Shown: positions 35,387 through 44,717, numbered from the stretch's first letter. The stretch is DNA of 64,000 bases from B30-G6 sp963701385 (GCA_963701385.1 CAVOZW010000014.1:248001-312000), one strand, 5' to 3'. The notes: generated from the sequence alone by a model not told the origin. Numbers and translations: made by a program.

Positions 35387-35688
35387 GGTTCCTCCCTGGT
35401 GCGATAGCGGGTTAGACTGGTCTTCATAAGTATGTTCCGATTGCCCTTGATAAAAGCGCCGGCGGGTGACGGCAAACAAACGGTCACCTTGTCGAAGCGT
35501 CAGTCAAGAGCCAAGCGGAAGGTATCCATACCCTGACCCGGCAAAAAAAGATACGGTTCTAATTAAAAAACTTGAGCTTTTGGCCGTGTCGTGGCATCTA
35601 AGTTGAATCGCAATAGCGAATCAGAGTTAAACAGCATTAACACAGGAGCCCGTTGCATTCACCTGAAAAGTGAAAAAGGTGCTTATTT

Positions 35689-36618
35689 GTGACAACCTTC
35701 GAACCCGTACTCTACGAACTGATCGATGTCAGCGACCCAGACGTCGTATTAAATGAAATAAAACAGATACTCGCGCTGACGATTGAAGGGTATGACTCAT
35801 CCAGGCTCGAGACGGTCTATGCAGACATTGTTATCCTTTTCAGAGGGAAATACCCAGGTTACCGTGCCAGCAACACCAAATACCATGATTTGGAACACAC
35901 CAATTCTGTAGCGCTTGCAGCCGCCCGTCTCATACATGGTTGCACGCTCGCCGGCATGGCTTTCCAAGTCGACAACCTGCTGATGGGAGTCTATGCAGCA
36001 TTGTTCCACGACGTGGGGTTGATTCAAACCAAAGATGACAAGGTGGGCTCCGGGGCCAAGTACACAGTGGGGCATGAAGAACGCTCCGTTCTGTTTATGC
36101 GAAAATACCTGTCCCAAAAAGGTTTTAATATGCAGCAGATCGAAGACTGTTCCCACCTGATCATGTGCACCATTCTGACGTTGTCACTGAAAAAAATCCC
36201 CTTTAGAACCCCGGAGATCGAAATTCTCGGCAAAATCGTGGGCACTGCGGATCTGATGGCCCAGATAGCGGACCGGTATTATATCGAAAAACTGCTGCTG
36301 TTGTTTCAAGAGTTCCAGGAAGCGGGTGTCCCCGATTTCGCGACCGAACTCGATCTGTTGAAAAAGACCGAGGGGTTTTATAAAAATGTTGCCCAAAGAA
36401 GACTCGCCCGTGACTTCAGCGGTATTTCCGGCAACATGACGGCTCATTTCAATCAGCGCTGGGGAGTGGACAGGGATCTGTATTCAGAATCGATTCAAAA
36501 AAATATCGATTATCTCAGGGACCTGCTGCAGATTGCGGGCGGTAATATCGCTACCGTCAAGGAGACCCTGAAAAGGGGTGGGTCCAATATGAGCGGCGAC
36601 GACAATTCCGAGGCCTGA
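35689..36618 (+). CDS. HD-domain (PDEase-like) metal-dependent phosphohydrolase
   Basis: The 309-residue protein has NTKYHDLEHTNSVALAAARL near 63-82, an HNxxHA-like element of cyclic-nucleotide phosphodiesterases, then AALFHDVGLIQ near 107 (HD pair), VGHEERSVLFM near 130 and GTADLMAQIADRY near 188 (late Asp). It is probably an HD hydrolase of nucleotide signals, but the substrate is unknown. GTG 35689 is the start, preceded by AAAGGTG about 12 bases upstream. It is convergent with the acyl-CoA ligase operon. Confidence 0.85.
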   Translation: MTTFEPVLYELIDVSDPDVVLNEIKQILALTIEGYDSSRLETVYADIVILFRGKYPGYRASNTKYHDLEHTNSVALAAARLIHGCTLAGMAFQVDNLLMGVYAALFHDVGLIQTKDDKVGSGAKYTVGHEERSVLFMRKYLSQKGFNMQQIEDCSHLIMCTILTLSLKKIPFRTPEIEILGKIVGTADLMAQIADRYYIEKLLLLFQEFQEAGVPDFATELDLLKKTEGFYKNVAQRRLARDFSGISGNMTAHFNQRWGVDRDLYSESIQKNIDYLRDLLQIAGGNIATVKETLKRGGSNMSGDDNSEA

Positions 36619-36623
36619 CACAT

Positions 36624-36652
36624 CTTGATCGTTCTCAAAAGCGTCGATCAAG
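36624..36652. terminator. bidirectional stem-loop between convergent genes
   Basis: CTTGATCG (36624-36631) pairs with CGATCAAG (36645-36652), and ACA/TGT extends the stem. It lies just after the HD gene stop and 43 bases beyond the acyl-CoA ligase stop. There is no strong T run. Confidence 0.45.
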
Positions 36653-36694
36653 GTGTCGAATGGGTCTGGGTCGCGATGAAATGCACTGGGCTTC

Positions 36695-38341
36695 TTAGCT
36701 TTCGGCCCGTCGGCTTTCTTCGTCCCTTATTTCACGTCGCAGGAGTTTTCCGACCTTTGATTTCGGGAGCATGTCTCTGAATTCGATGTATTGGGGAATC
36801 TTATAGCTTACCAGCGTCTCGCGACACCAAGTGATCAGGTCGTAGCCGGTAATACCCTTGATATCCTCTTTGAGCACCACGTAAGCCTTGATTCTTTCAC
36901 CGACCCGCTCGTCGGGTACCCCAACAACACAGGCACTGATAACGGCCGAGTGCTCCTGCAGGACCGATTCGATTTCACTTGCCGAAATACGGTATCCCTT
37001 GTGTTTGATGGTGTCGACCGTGCGATCGACAAAATAGAGGTTCTCATCTGCGTCCATCATCATGATATCAGCGGTGCGATACCACGTGGTCCCATCCAGT
37101 TTTACAAATGCGCTGCGGGTTTCTTCCGGTTTGTTCAAATATTGTGCAACCATGGGGTCTGACGAGACGAGTAATTCTCCGGGTTTTCCAATCTTTACCG
37201 GCTCTAGAAAAGCGGGATCCACGATCTTGATCTGTTTGCTCGCTACAACGCGTCCAACGCTTTTGGGCGGATTGTCCGTGTCCACGGGACACATGGCTAC
37301 GCCACCACAGGTTTCGGTGGCACCGTAGCCTTGAAAAATAGCTTGCCCAAAATGTTGGTACCAGCGCTTGCCCACCTCGACCGGCAAGACATCGCCGGCA
37401 CTGAACCAGTATTTGACCGATTCCAGGTGATATTGATCCAGTCGTTCGTGATCTAAGATCATGCGATAGAGTGCCGGGACCCCGATCATCGTTTTGGCCT
37501 TGAATCGGCCGATGGCGTCGAGGGTCGCATCCAGGTTGACGCGCGGCTGCAGTATGAGCGTCCCACCGACCAGGAGTGTCGCCAGGCCGCAGGTCTGGCC
37601 GAGAATGTGAAAAAGGGGCGCATTGGCCATGATAACATTTTCCTGGGGCGCAAAAAGAGGTTTGGACATGTGAATCTGTTCAATGGCCGATATCAGGAAA
37701 AGCTGCTGACTGATGGGCACACCTTTTGGGAATTTGGTGGTCCCGCCGGTGTAGAGGATCTGAAAGGTATCGCACCCTTTGACGTCTCCAGGTACCGATA
37801 GCCTGAAAGTGTCGGGCGCATGCCGTGCCAGGAGTTTATTAAAGGCATAGGTGTTTTCATCGAGTGCTATTTTCCCTCTGGGAACGATGTCGAACACATA
37901 GCCGAAAACGCGCTTCCAGACGGGCAGGAGATCGGCCATCCTGACAATGATCACGTGTTTGATTTTTGTTTGCGGGATGACCTGTTTGACATAACCGAAA
38001 TTGGTATCCGCACACACGATGGCATCTGCTTCACTATCATTGGCGATATACTGGACGTCGCTGGGGGTGTAAATGGGCGTTAAGGGAACACAGACGGCGT
38101 TGATATGCTGAATTCCCAGCCAGGACACGACCCATTGGATACTGTTGGGAAGATAAATCATTACCCGTTGCCCTTGTTTGAGGCCTAATTCTGTAAGGGC
38201 TGCTGCAAAGCGCCGGGACATCTGATCGAGTTTGTCATAAGAATAACGTGTGCCGAGATAAATGACGGCGGTATGGTTGCGGTTTGTTTCAACCGTTTGT
38301 CGAAATCGATCGATGATGCGATGAGATGGTGTTGGTTCCAT
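36695..38341 (-). CDS. AMP-forming acyl-CoA synthetase (FadD-like)
   Basis: This 548-residue ANL-superfamily ligase activates a carboxylic acid to an acyl-adenylate and then an acyl-CoA. Motifs seen: the AMP-binding loop FQILYTGGTTKFPKGVP near 193 (the usual Gly after GTT is Lys here), GYGATETCGG near 338, TADIMMMDADENLYFVDRT near 417, and the C-terminal Lys motif LPKSKVGKLLRREI. It starts 3 bases after the livF stop, so it is the last gene of the six-gene LIV operon. The transported substrate is thus probably a carboxylate to be activated on entry, for example an aromatic or fatty acid, rather than an amino acid. Confidence 0.9.
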   Translation of the reverse strand: MEPTPSHRIIDRFRQTVETNRNHTAVIYLGTRYSYDKLDQMSRRFAAALTELGLKQGQRVMIYLPNSIQWVVSWLGIQHINAVCVPLTPIYTPSDVQYIANDSEADAIVCADTNFGYVKQVIPQTKIKHVIIVRMADLLPVWKRVFGYVFDIVPRGKIALDENTYAFNKLLARHAPDTFRLSVPGDVKGCDTFQILYTGGTTKFPKGVPISQQLFLISAIEQIHMSKPLFAPQENVIMANAPLFHILGQTCGLATLLVGGTLILQPRVNLDATLDAIGRFKAKTMIGVPALYRMILDHERLDQYHLESVKYWFSAGDVLPVEVGKRWYQHFGQAIFQGYGATETCGGVAMCPVDTDNPPKSVGRVVASKQIKIVDPAFLEPVKIGKPGELLVSSDPMVAQYLNKPEETRSAFVKLDGTTWYRTADIMMMDADENLYFVDRTVDTIKHKGYRISASEIESVLQEHSAVISACVVGVPDERVGERIKAYVVLKEDIKGITGYDLITWCRETLVSYKIPQYIEFRDMLPKSKVGKLLRREIRDEESRRAES

Positions 38342-38344
38342 GAA

Positions 38345-39097
38345 TCATATTCCAAAGTAAGCGGCTTTGATTTCAGGATTTTGCATGAGTTCTCGACCGG
38401 TTCCCATGAGGGTCAGCATACCGTTTTCCAAGATATAGCCTCGATCGATGACCGGGAATACGGGACGGGCGAATTGTTCGCAGAGGACGACGGTTATGCC
38501 GCTGTGCATGTTCAGGCTGACAATGGCGTCGATCAGGCTGTTCTGCATCATGGGACTCAGTCCCAGAAGCGGTTCATCGAGGAGTAGCAATTCAGGTTTT
38601 ACGATAAGCGCCATTCCGATGGCCAGCATCTGCTGTTCGCCGCCGCTTAAAAACCCGGCTTTTTTCTTTTTGAGTGCAGCCAAGGCCGGAAACAGATGGA
38701 AAGCAAAGGCGATGCCATCCCTGATCTCTTGTTTGCGGCGCAGATAACCGGCGATTTTAAGGTTTTCAAGAACACTGCTTTCCGGGAATACCGGGTGACG
38801 CTCACGAGAGAGGACAATGCCTCTCCTGACACGTTCGCTGGGTTTGGTTTGGGTTATATCCCGCCCCCGGTAGACGATACTCCCATAAACGGTGATCCGT
38901 TGGCCGCCTTTTCTTTTCTCCTTGGTCTTCATGTCGATAATGAGGCCCGAAAGGGTGTTCATAAGGGTTGTCTTGCCGGCACTGTTGGGCCCCACGACGC
39001 CCACGATCTCGCCATCGTTCACCTGAAAGCTGAAGTCGTTCAAAGCGATTGCATTTTCGAAAAAGACCATCAAATTTTTAACATCCAGCATAGGCAT
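38345..39097 (-). CDS. livF: LIV-type ABC transporter ATP-binding protein LivF
   Basis: This 250-residue nucleotide-binding subunit has Walker A GPNSAGKTT near 34, signature LSGGEQQML near 140 and Walker B LLLLDEPLLGLSP near 160. The C-terminal pattern ENGMLTLMGTGRELM is typical of LivF. A slightly longer start six codons upstream exists. It belongs to the minus-strand operon livK-H-M-G-F-ligase. It drives import together with LivG. Confidence 0.9.
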   Translation of the reverse strand: MPMLDVKNLMVFFENAIALNDFSFQVNDGEIVGVVGPNSAGKTTLMNTLSGLIIDMKTKEKRKGGQRITVYGSIVYRGRDITQTKPSERVRRGIVLSRERHPVFPESSVLENLKIAGYLRRKQEIRDGIAFAFHLFPALAALKKKKAGFLSGGEQQMLAIGMALIVKPELLLLDEPLLGLSPMMQNSLIDAIVSLNMHSGITVVLCEQFARPVFPVIDRGYILENGMLTLMGTGRELMQNPEIKAAYFGI

Positions 39098-39163
39098 TCC
39101 TAGGCGAATTTTCACGCGCTTACGCAGGTGGCATCTTCACGTTTGGGACAATTGTGTAGATCC

Positions 39164-39916
39164 TTATCTTTCCGAGCCCAGATAGGCGTTTTTGACCGCT
39201 TCACTGGCCATGACCTCCGCTGAGGGCCCTTCGGCAATGTTACACCCGAAGTTGAGAACCATGATCCGGTCGGCAATACGAAAAAGCTCTTTCAATCGGT
39301 GCTCGATCATGACGATGGTTTTGCCTTTTTGGCGCAGTTTCTCTATTATGGGAACGATACTGGCGACCTCGGCAAGGCTCAGTCCTGAAAACAGTTCGTC
39401 GAGAATGATCAGTTCGGGTTGCAGTGCGATGGCCTTTGCCAACTCCAGTCGCTTTAAATATCCCTGGGGGAGGGCACCAGCCGGTTTGTAGGCCACGTAG
39501 GCATCTCTTTCAAAACCAACCTCCTCCAGCAGGTCCAGGGCGACGGCATCGCGGTCGCCATACCGGCCTCCGAGCAGTTGTTTTACGCGCGGCGAATAGA
39601 GCGGAATGATCATGTTTTTGTATGCCGGTAGTTGGTAAAAGGGCCGAACCATTTGAAATGTCCGGGCGATACCCAGTCGAATAATCTTGTGCGCCGGCAT
39701 CCTGGTGATATTCTGACCATTGTACAGAATTTTTCCAGAGGTCGGTTTGACAAAGCCCGTCATCAGGTTGACAAGGGTGGTTTTGCCCGACCCATTGGGG
39801 CCTATGATGCCCAGAAGTTCGCCGCGTCTCATGGTACAGTCCAGTTGGGAGACAGCCGTGACACCGCCAAACACCTTGGTCAGTTTTTTTATTTCGACGA
39901 TGCTATCTGTCGACAT
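39164..39916 (-). CDS. livG: LIV-type ABC transporter ATP-binding protein LivG
   Basis: The 250-residue protein has Walker A GPNGSGKTTLV near 40, LPQGYLKRLELAKAI as a slightly unusual signature (the expected LSxGQ is replaced by LPQGY) and Walker B LIILDELFSGLS. That gives LDEL where LDEP is usual. ATG 39916 follows GAAAGGTGGG, inside the 3' end of livM, so translation is coupled. The variant signature and Walker B are worth noting, but similar forms occur in LivG-like proteins. Confidence 0.88.
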   Translation of the reverse strand: MSTDSIVEIKKLTKVFGGVTAVSQLDCTMRRGELLGIIGPNGSGKTTLVNLMTGFVKPTSGKILYNGQNITRMPAHKIIRLGIARTFQMVRPFYQLPAYKNMIIPLYSPRVKQLLGGRYGDRDAVALDLLEEVGFERDAYVAYKPAGALPQGYLKRLELAKAIALQPELIILDELFSGLSLAEVASIVPIIEKLRQKGKTIVMIEHRLKELFRIADRIMVLNFGCNIAEGPSAEVMASEAVKNAYLGSER

Positions 39917-40907
39917 CGACCCACCTTTCAACCTGCTGATATTTTCTTTGAAGATAATGAAAGATGCCCTCGGGTATGGCAACGATAAAAATTACCAGAC
40001 AGAGCCCATACAGCACAATTCTCAGTCCTCCGATGCCGCGTAGCAATTCCGACAACGGTACCAGAATGGATGCGCCCAGCATCGCGCCTGCAAAGGAGCC
40101 GACGCCACCGACAACGGCTGAAGCAATGGGCATGATGGAATAATCTAGTGCAAAAACCGGCATACCGACGAACATGTAAACATGGGTCATGTATGCCCCG
40201 GCAAAGGCGCCGACCGCGCTGGACAGAAAAAGCGCCTGGGCTTTGAACCAGTAGATATTGATGCCGGCATTGGTGACGGATCTGTCATTGTCTCGAATAC
40301 CCTTGAGTACAAGACCATAATCCGAAGCCATCAAGCGCCGAAGACCGAAAAGTACCAATAATGTAGCGATGATGATCAGGTAGAGCTCAAGCCAGCCGGA
40401 CGGCAACGGGCTCATGCCGCTCATGCCCTCAGTGCCCCCGAAAATCTTGGTTGCTTCGATGGTTCGAACCAGCATCAGGGGGAGAATCAGTGTAAACATG
40501 GAGAAATAGATGCCTCTCAAACGGAGGACCGGTAGAAGAATCAGCGTACAGATAAGACCCCCGAACAAGGTCGCCAGGGGGATGGCGATGAGGGGGTGAA
40601 ATCCCCATATGTGATTGAAAATCCCGGACAGGTAAGCCCCCATACCGAAGAAAAGGGCTTGTCCTAATGAAATCATACCGCTTTGCGCGAGCAGGTCCCA
40701 GCTGATGGCCAGCATGGCGAAAACTGCCAGAGAGATCATGACACGCTGCCAATAGGGGCTCAGAAAAAGCGGCAATATGAGAAAGAGAATCACCGGTAGC
40801 AATCGAGGCCCTGCAACATAGGACATTTCACGCCAGGAACTGAGAGCGAATATGTCTCCCGATCGGACGTTGATGCCCCGGTCGATCCTTTCCTTTCTTT
40901 TTTTCAA
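39903..40907 (-). CDS. livM: LIV-type ABC transporter permease LivM
   Basis: This 334-residue membrane protein has about nine helices. It has the LivM signature: GQALFFGMGAYLSGI near 87, the EAA-like segment DNDRSVTNAGINIYWFKAQA near 206, and a typical AVVGGVGSFAGAMLGASIL near 265. A basic N-terminus (MKKRKERIDRGI) precedes TM1. It overlaps livG by 14 bases and lies 4 bases after livH. Confidence 0.9.
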   Translation of the reverse strand: MKKRKERIDRGINVRSGDIFALSSWREMSYVAGPRLLPVILFLILPLFLSPYWQRVMISLAVFAMLAISWDLLAQSGMISLGQALFFGMGAYLSGIFNHIWGFHPLIAIPLATLFGGLICTLILLPVLRLRGIYFSMFTLILPLMLVRTIEATKIFGGTEGMSGMSPLPSGWLELYLIIIATLLVLFGLRRLMASDYGLVLKGIRDNDRSVTNAGINIYWFKAQALFLSSAVGAFAGAYMTHVYMFVGMPVFALDYSIMPIASAVVGGVGSFAGAMLGASILVPLSELLRGIGGLRIVLYGLCLVIFIVAIPEGIFHYLQRKYQQVERWVDVDR

Positions 40908-40911
40908 GGCC

Positions 40912-41784
40912 TCAAATCCTTTCTTCCAATTCCTTTTGTTGCCCGAAGAGTCCGGATGGCTTGATTACCAGCACCAGAATAATGGCGATCAAGCTGACGA
41001 TCATGGTCCAGTGTGATCCAAAATAGGTATCGGTGAATCGCTCTGCAAAACCGATGATAAAGCCGGCAGCGATGACGCCACCGGTGCTCCCCAAACCGCC
41101 AATGATGCAAACGGCCAATGCTTTGATCAGGACATCGTAACCTTCGCTGGGTGAGATGCTGCCCAAGGGGATGATGATCGTGGCTGCGATGGCTGCGAGG
41201 CCCGCCCCCAAGGAAACACTCAATGTTGCAATCCAGTCCGAATCGATACCGAATGTCAAGGCTGTCCGTTCATCCTGGGCAATGCCGCGAAAAGCGAGAC
41301 CGGTTGACGTATGGTGGGTGAAGAGCCACAGCGACACCACCAGCAGGAGACCCAGAACCACAATGAGGATCCGTTGCATATCGATATAGGTTCCGGCAAT
41401 AACAAAGCTGTGGTCGTAAAATACCGGCAGGGTATATTCGAAACCAACAAATCCGAGGTAGCGGAAAAGTTCAAGAATCGAAAGACCGATACCGAAAGTG
41501 GCGATGACCTCCGACAATGCCTGGCCGCGAACGCGAAGGAGGACCAGACGATACATCAAGGCCCCAAAAGCGGTGGTGGCCAGTATCGACAACATTGCCG
41601 ACGGGAAAAAGGAAAGCCCAAGCAAATTCATCAACATCCAGCTCAGATAGGCGGAGAGTACATAGAGGGCGCCATAGGCAAAATTGGCAACACCACTGAT
41701 GCCGAACGTCAGATTGAATCCGATGGCCAGCAGTATCAGGGTAAAACTGTTGACGATTGCGTAGGTCAGGGTGCCAATAAACAT
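40912..41784 (-). CDS. livH: LIV-type ABC transporter permease LivH
   Basis: The 290-residue permease has about eight helices, with the family segments LTFGISGVANFAYGALYVLS near 25-45, GIAQDERTALTFGIDSDWIA near 188 and AVCIIGGLGSTGGVIAAGFI near 236. Those are the LivH counterparts of the LivM motifs. It forms the membrane channel with LivM. It is separated from the binding-protein gene by 39 bases. Confidence 0.9.
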   Translation of the reverse strand: MFIGTLTYAIVNSFTLILLAIGFNLTFGISGVANFAYGALYVLSAYLSWMLMNLLGLSFFPSAMLSILATTAFGALMYRLVLLRVRGQALSEVIATFGIGLSILELFRYLGFVGFEYTLPVFYDHSFVIAGTYIDMQRILIVVLGLLLVVSLWLFTHHTSTGLAFRGIAQDERTALTFGIDSDWIATLSVSLGAGLAAIAATIIIPLGSISPSEGYDVLIKALAVCIIGGLGSTGGVIAAGFIIGFAERFTDTYFGSHWTMIVSLIAIILVLVIKPSGLFGQQKELEERI

Positions 41785-41823
41785 ATGAGGGATATTTCCG
41801 CTGGAATCATAGGGTTCTGAAAC

Positions 41824-43107
41824 CTATTTTAAGGATTTCAGTCCTGACGGGAGCTGTATTTTACCGTCGGCAATGCTTTCTGGAAAAACGATGACCCGGT
41901 TTCCATCGGCTGTCCACTGGAATACGGTCGACAGGCAGGTTTCTTGGGGGTCGAAACCATACACCGCCTGATGACCCTCATCATATCGGATACGGCCCAT
42001 GACGCCGATTCGATCTGTTTTTTCCAGTTCCGCCACAATGGCGTCAGGATCTAAACTGCCTGCGCGTTCAATGGCTTCCTTGAGGATATATACGGATTCA
42101 TAGGCAGGTGCCGGTCCATGGCCGGCCTGAATTTTTTTGCCATATTTTTTTTCGTAGTTGGCATAAAAGGCCACGGATGCAGGAAGCTTATCCGAAGCGA
42201 TGGCACTGCCCATTTCAAATATGGTATTCATGGCGCCGCTTATCTTGCCGTCAAAGGTCTTCCATGCATCGGACCCAGCCAACGGTGAGATGAAGCCGGC
42301 CAGAAGTGCCGGTACTTTCATGGCATTCCATTGTTTGACAAGGGTTCCGCTTTGAGGCATGTCGAAGATCGGCATAATCACCTGGGCGCCGGTTGCCTTG
42401 GCTTTCATGAGACTAGAGGAGAAATCAGAAGTTCCGGTGGGATAGCTTTCTTGCCCCACAATGGTCCACCCGGCCGTGTCGAAATACATCTTTTGAACAA
42501 TTCCTGCGGTGGCACGCGCCCAGGCGACATCCTGGTGCATGACATAGACCTTGTCGAAGCCGAATTCCTTGTTGATGGCGGCCATGGTGCCCGCCAGATA
42601 TTTGACCAGGTGTACGGCGTTGAGGCAGGTTCTGAAGACATATTTATACTTTTCCGGGTTTTCCTTGATTTTTTTCTCGGAGCCGGGAGACATGGCGATG
42701 GTTCCCAGCAGGGGAACCTTGTATTTGGCGATGATGTCCATGCCGGCGATAAGAGCTTCAGACCGGAACGGGCCCACCACCAGGGCCGCGGGTTTCTTTT
42801 CCAGAATAATTTTTTCCATCCCGAGCAAGGCCTCCGGCACGGGTACGCCCGGTGCGGCATCTCTGAGGTCAATGGATTCGACTTTAAGGTTCCTCTTGGT
42901 CATACCTACGGACACGCCGCCGGCTGCATTGATCTCTTCCACGGCCATTTCCACGGCTTTAATGGACTCCTTGCCCTCTAAAAACCCCAAAGAGGTGGGG
43001 ACGCCGACAACAATGGGATCGGCCGCGTACACCATGGAAACACAGAATGCAGCGATCAATAAAACGGCAACAATGATACCTGGAAACACTTTACTTTTCT
43101 CCATCAT
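41824..43107 (-). CDS. LIV-type ABC transporter substrate-binding protein
   Basis: This 427-residue periplasmic binding protein (Peripla_BP_6 family) has a signal peptide with cleavage likely after FCVSMVYA. The mature N-terminus is ADPIVVGVPTSLGFLEGKES, followed by AVEMAVEEINAAGG, the usual LivK opening. AGGAGG stands just before two tandem ATGs. It is the first gene of the operon and so sets the substrate: the linked acyl-CoA ligase suggests a carboxylate. The gap 43108-43301 beyond it holds an R5 repeat and the selD terminator. Confidence 0.9.
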   Translation of the reverse strand: MMEKSKVFPGIIVAVLLIAAFCVSMVYAADPIVVGVPTSLGFLEGKESIKAVEMAVEEINAAGGVSVGMTKRNLKVESIDLRDAAPGVPVPEALLGMEKIILEKKPAALVVGPFRSEALIAGMDIIAKYKVPLLGTIAMSPGSEKKIKENPEKYKYVFRTCLNAVHLVKYLAGTMAAINKEFGFDKVYVMHQDVAWARATAGIVQKMYFDTAGWTIVGQESYPTGTSDFSSSLMKAKATGAQVIMPIFDMPQSGTLVKQWNAMKVPALLAGFISPLAGSDAWKTFDGKISGAMNTIFEMGSAIASDKLPASVAFYANYEKKYGKKIQAGHGPAPAYESVYILKEAIERAGSLDPDAIVAELEKTDRIGVMGRIRYDEGHQAVYGFDPQETCLSTVFQWTADGNRVIVFPESIADGKIQLPSGLKSLK

Positions 43108-43194
43108 ATCCTCCTACTTTTCTTTTGGATCGTTTCAGAATGCGTGGTTTAAGTCATGTTAAAGTACTGGTCGCGTTCATATCCCGAGAAGACT

Positions 43195-43236
43195 GTTTTG
43201 TCAATGGATCCGTCAGGGGCGTGAAATATTCGGGTC
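43195..43236. repeat. short R5 repeat, second copy
   Basis: It matches 8161-8202 in the stretch ATGGAT.CGTCAGG.GCGTGAA and ATTCGGGT. It lies between the LIV operon and selD. Confidence 0.4.
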
Positions 43237-43242
43237 AGCGGT

Positions 43243-43263
43243 TTAAAAAATCGCCAGGCGATT
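43243..43263 (-). terminator. rho-independent terminator of selD
   Basis: On the minus strand AATCGCC t GGCGATT is followed by TTTTTTAAAC, 40 bases after the selD stop. This is a short but classical terminator. Confidence 0.65.
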
Positions 43264-43301
43264 AACGCCCTTTATTTGACGGGATGAAGTAAAACCGTTG
43301 T

Positions 43302-44392
43302 TTAGGCAACCATGATCTTACCGACGGGCTTCGAAGCCACCTGGCCGATAATGGCGGACGCGGCGACACCGCTGGCCTTTAATGCCCCAAGCAGATCGGC
43401 AGCCGTATTTTTGTTAATACCCATGAGCAGACCCCCCGAGGTCTGGGGGTCAAAAAGAATGTCGATCAGTAGGGGATCGATATGTGGGGCAGGGATTACC
43501 AGAGACGATCGAAAGGCTTTGTTTTTGAAGGCGCCACCGGGGATAAAACCGCCTTTGGCGTATTCGATGGCCTCGGGAATAATGGGAATGGATTTTGATT
43601 CAAGCTGGATGCCGATGGGTGCATTGGCCAGCATCTCCGCCAGGTGTCCCAGCAGGCCGAAGCCGGTAATATCCGTGCAGGCACTTACCGGGTATGCCTT
43701 CATCACTGTGGCAGCGTCACGGTTCAATGTCGCCATGAGCCTGGTGATGGATTCAGTCACTTCCCGGGAGGCGATGCCTGCTTTGATGGCGGTGTTGATG
43801 ATGCCGGTGCCGAGGGGTTTGGTGAGGATCAGTCGATCCCCCGGCTTGAGACCCTTATTCTGAATCACACGGTCCGGATGTACAAATCCTGTTACCGAGA
43901 GACCATATTTCAATTCTTTGTCTTGAATGCTGTGACCGCCGAGCAAGGCAACACCGGCTTCCTTTATTTTTTCCAATCCCCCTTCAAGGACAGCACGAAG
44001 AATGGACATGTCCATTTGATCGGAAGGAAAAGCCACCAGGTTCATGGCGGTTTTGGGTTCACCGCCCATGGCATAGACATCGCTCAATGCATTGGCAGCG
44101 GCTATTTGGCCAAACCAGAAGGGATCGTCGACAATGGGCGTAAAAAAGTCTACGGTTTGGATGATGGCCAGCTCATCCGATATCCGGTAAACACCGGCAT
44201 CGTCAGCTCCCTCGAATCCCACCAGCACATTGGGGTCCTGCGGCAGTTTCAGGCCGCAGAGTGCTTTGTCCAGGTCCCCTGGCGCCAGTTTGGAAGCTCA
44301 GCCCGCACCGACGACGGTCTGGGTTAAACGAATCGGTCCCCTGCCGGTCAGGATGGGTGTCTTTGTTTTGGTTTTATCGGTTCGATCATCAT
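43302..44392 (-). CDS. selD: selenide, water dikinase SelD, itself a selenoprotein (Sec at UGA 44298-44300)
   Basis: SelD makes selenophosphate from selenide and ATP for selenocysteine and selenouridine synthesis. The obvious frame from 44228 lacks the catalytic N-terminus. Reading through an in-frame TGA at 44300-44298 gives IRLTQTVVGAG-U-ASKLAP and then DDAGVYRISDELAIIQTVDF, the normal SelD order with Sec at the catalytic Cys/Sec position. The catalytic Lys (ASK) follows directly. Upstream, the frame continues KTPILTGRGPIRL but has no ATG/GTG/TTG before a stop near 44415. The best start, ATG 44392 after AGGGG, is one base out of frame. A one-base indel in the A-rich stretch 44350-44390 is the likely reason. 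Length is about 355 residues. Sec use implies selA, selB and tRNA-Sec elsewhere. Confidence 0.88.
44263..44297 (-). promoter_or_regulatory. candidate bacterial SECIS element
   Basis: Directly after the UGA codon the mRNA can fold GCTT-CCA ... TGG-ACA-AAGC with an inner CTGGC/GCCAG palindrome, ending 35 bases downstream. Position and size fit the bacterial SECIS hairpin bound by SelB. Folding was judged by eye only. Confidence 0.5.
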
Positions 44393-44421
44393 GAATCCCC
44401 TGTGTATTGATTTTCTACTTT

Positions 44422-44449
44422 AATATAATCAATGGGCACGATGTTTCAA
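44422..44449 (-). promoter_or_regulatory. likely sigma70 promoter of selD
   Basis: On the minus strand TTGAAA (44449-44444) and TATATT (44427-44422) are 16 bases apart, about 30 bases before ATG 44392. This supports translation starting near 44392 and thus the frame problem in selD. The rest of the gap to 44717 shows nothing further. Confidence 0.45.
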
Positions 44450-44717
44450 GAACATATTTAGTGAGGAAGCTAAGCGTCTCGCGTAATCGGGAGATTCTCT
44501 TCCCTCACCCCAAAGGGAATCAGGAATTTTCGTAATGTCTGGATGGCTCCTGGGGGCATTTATCTTTGCCATTATTTTATTGTGTCATCAGCTGACATGA
44601 TATACAGCATAACGTTCTTGATGACAATCAAATGACAGCCAGGAGGTTTTTGGCACACCCGGTGCAAAGGACCCGAGAGCTGTCGAAATCGCCTGCGGGT
44701 AGAATGTGGAGGAGCAT

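Noticed and set aside
44632..44717. Longer start for the cyclophilin
   Set aside because: The extra residues are Arg-rich and unlike any cyclophilin. The strong ribosome-binding site lies at 44711.
44640..44717. Possible tRNA-like sequence near selD (tRNA-Sec was looked for)
   Set aside because: No acceptor or T-arm pairing and no GGTTCRANNCC consensus could be found.
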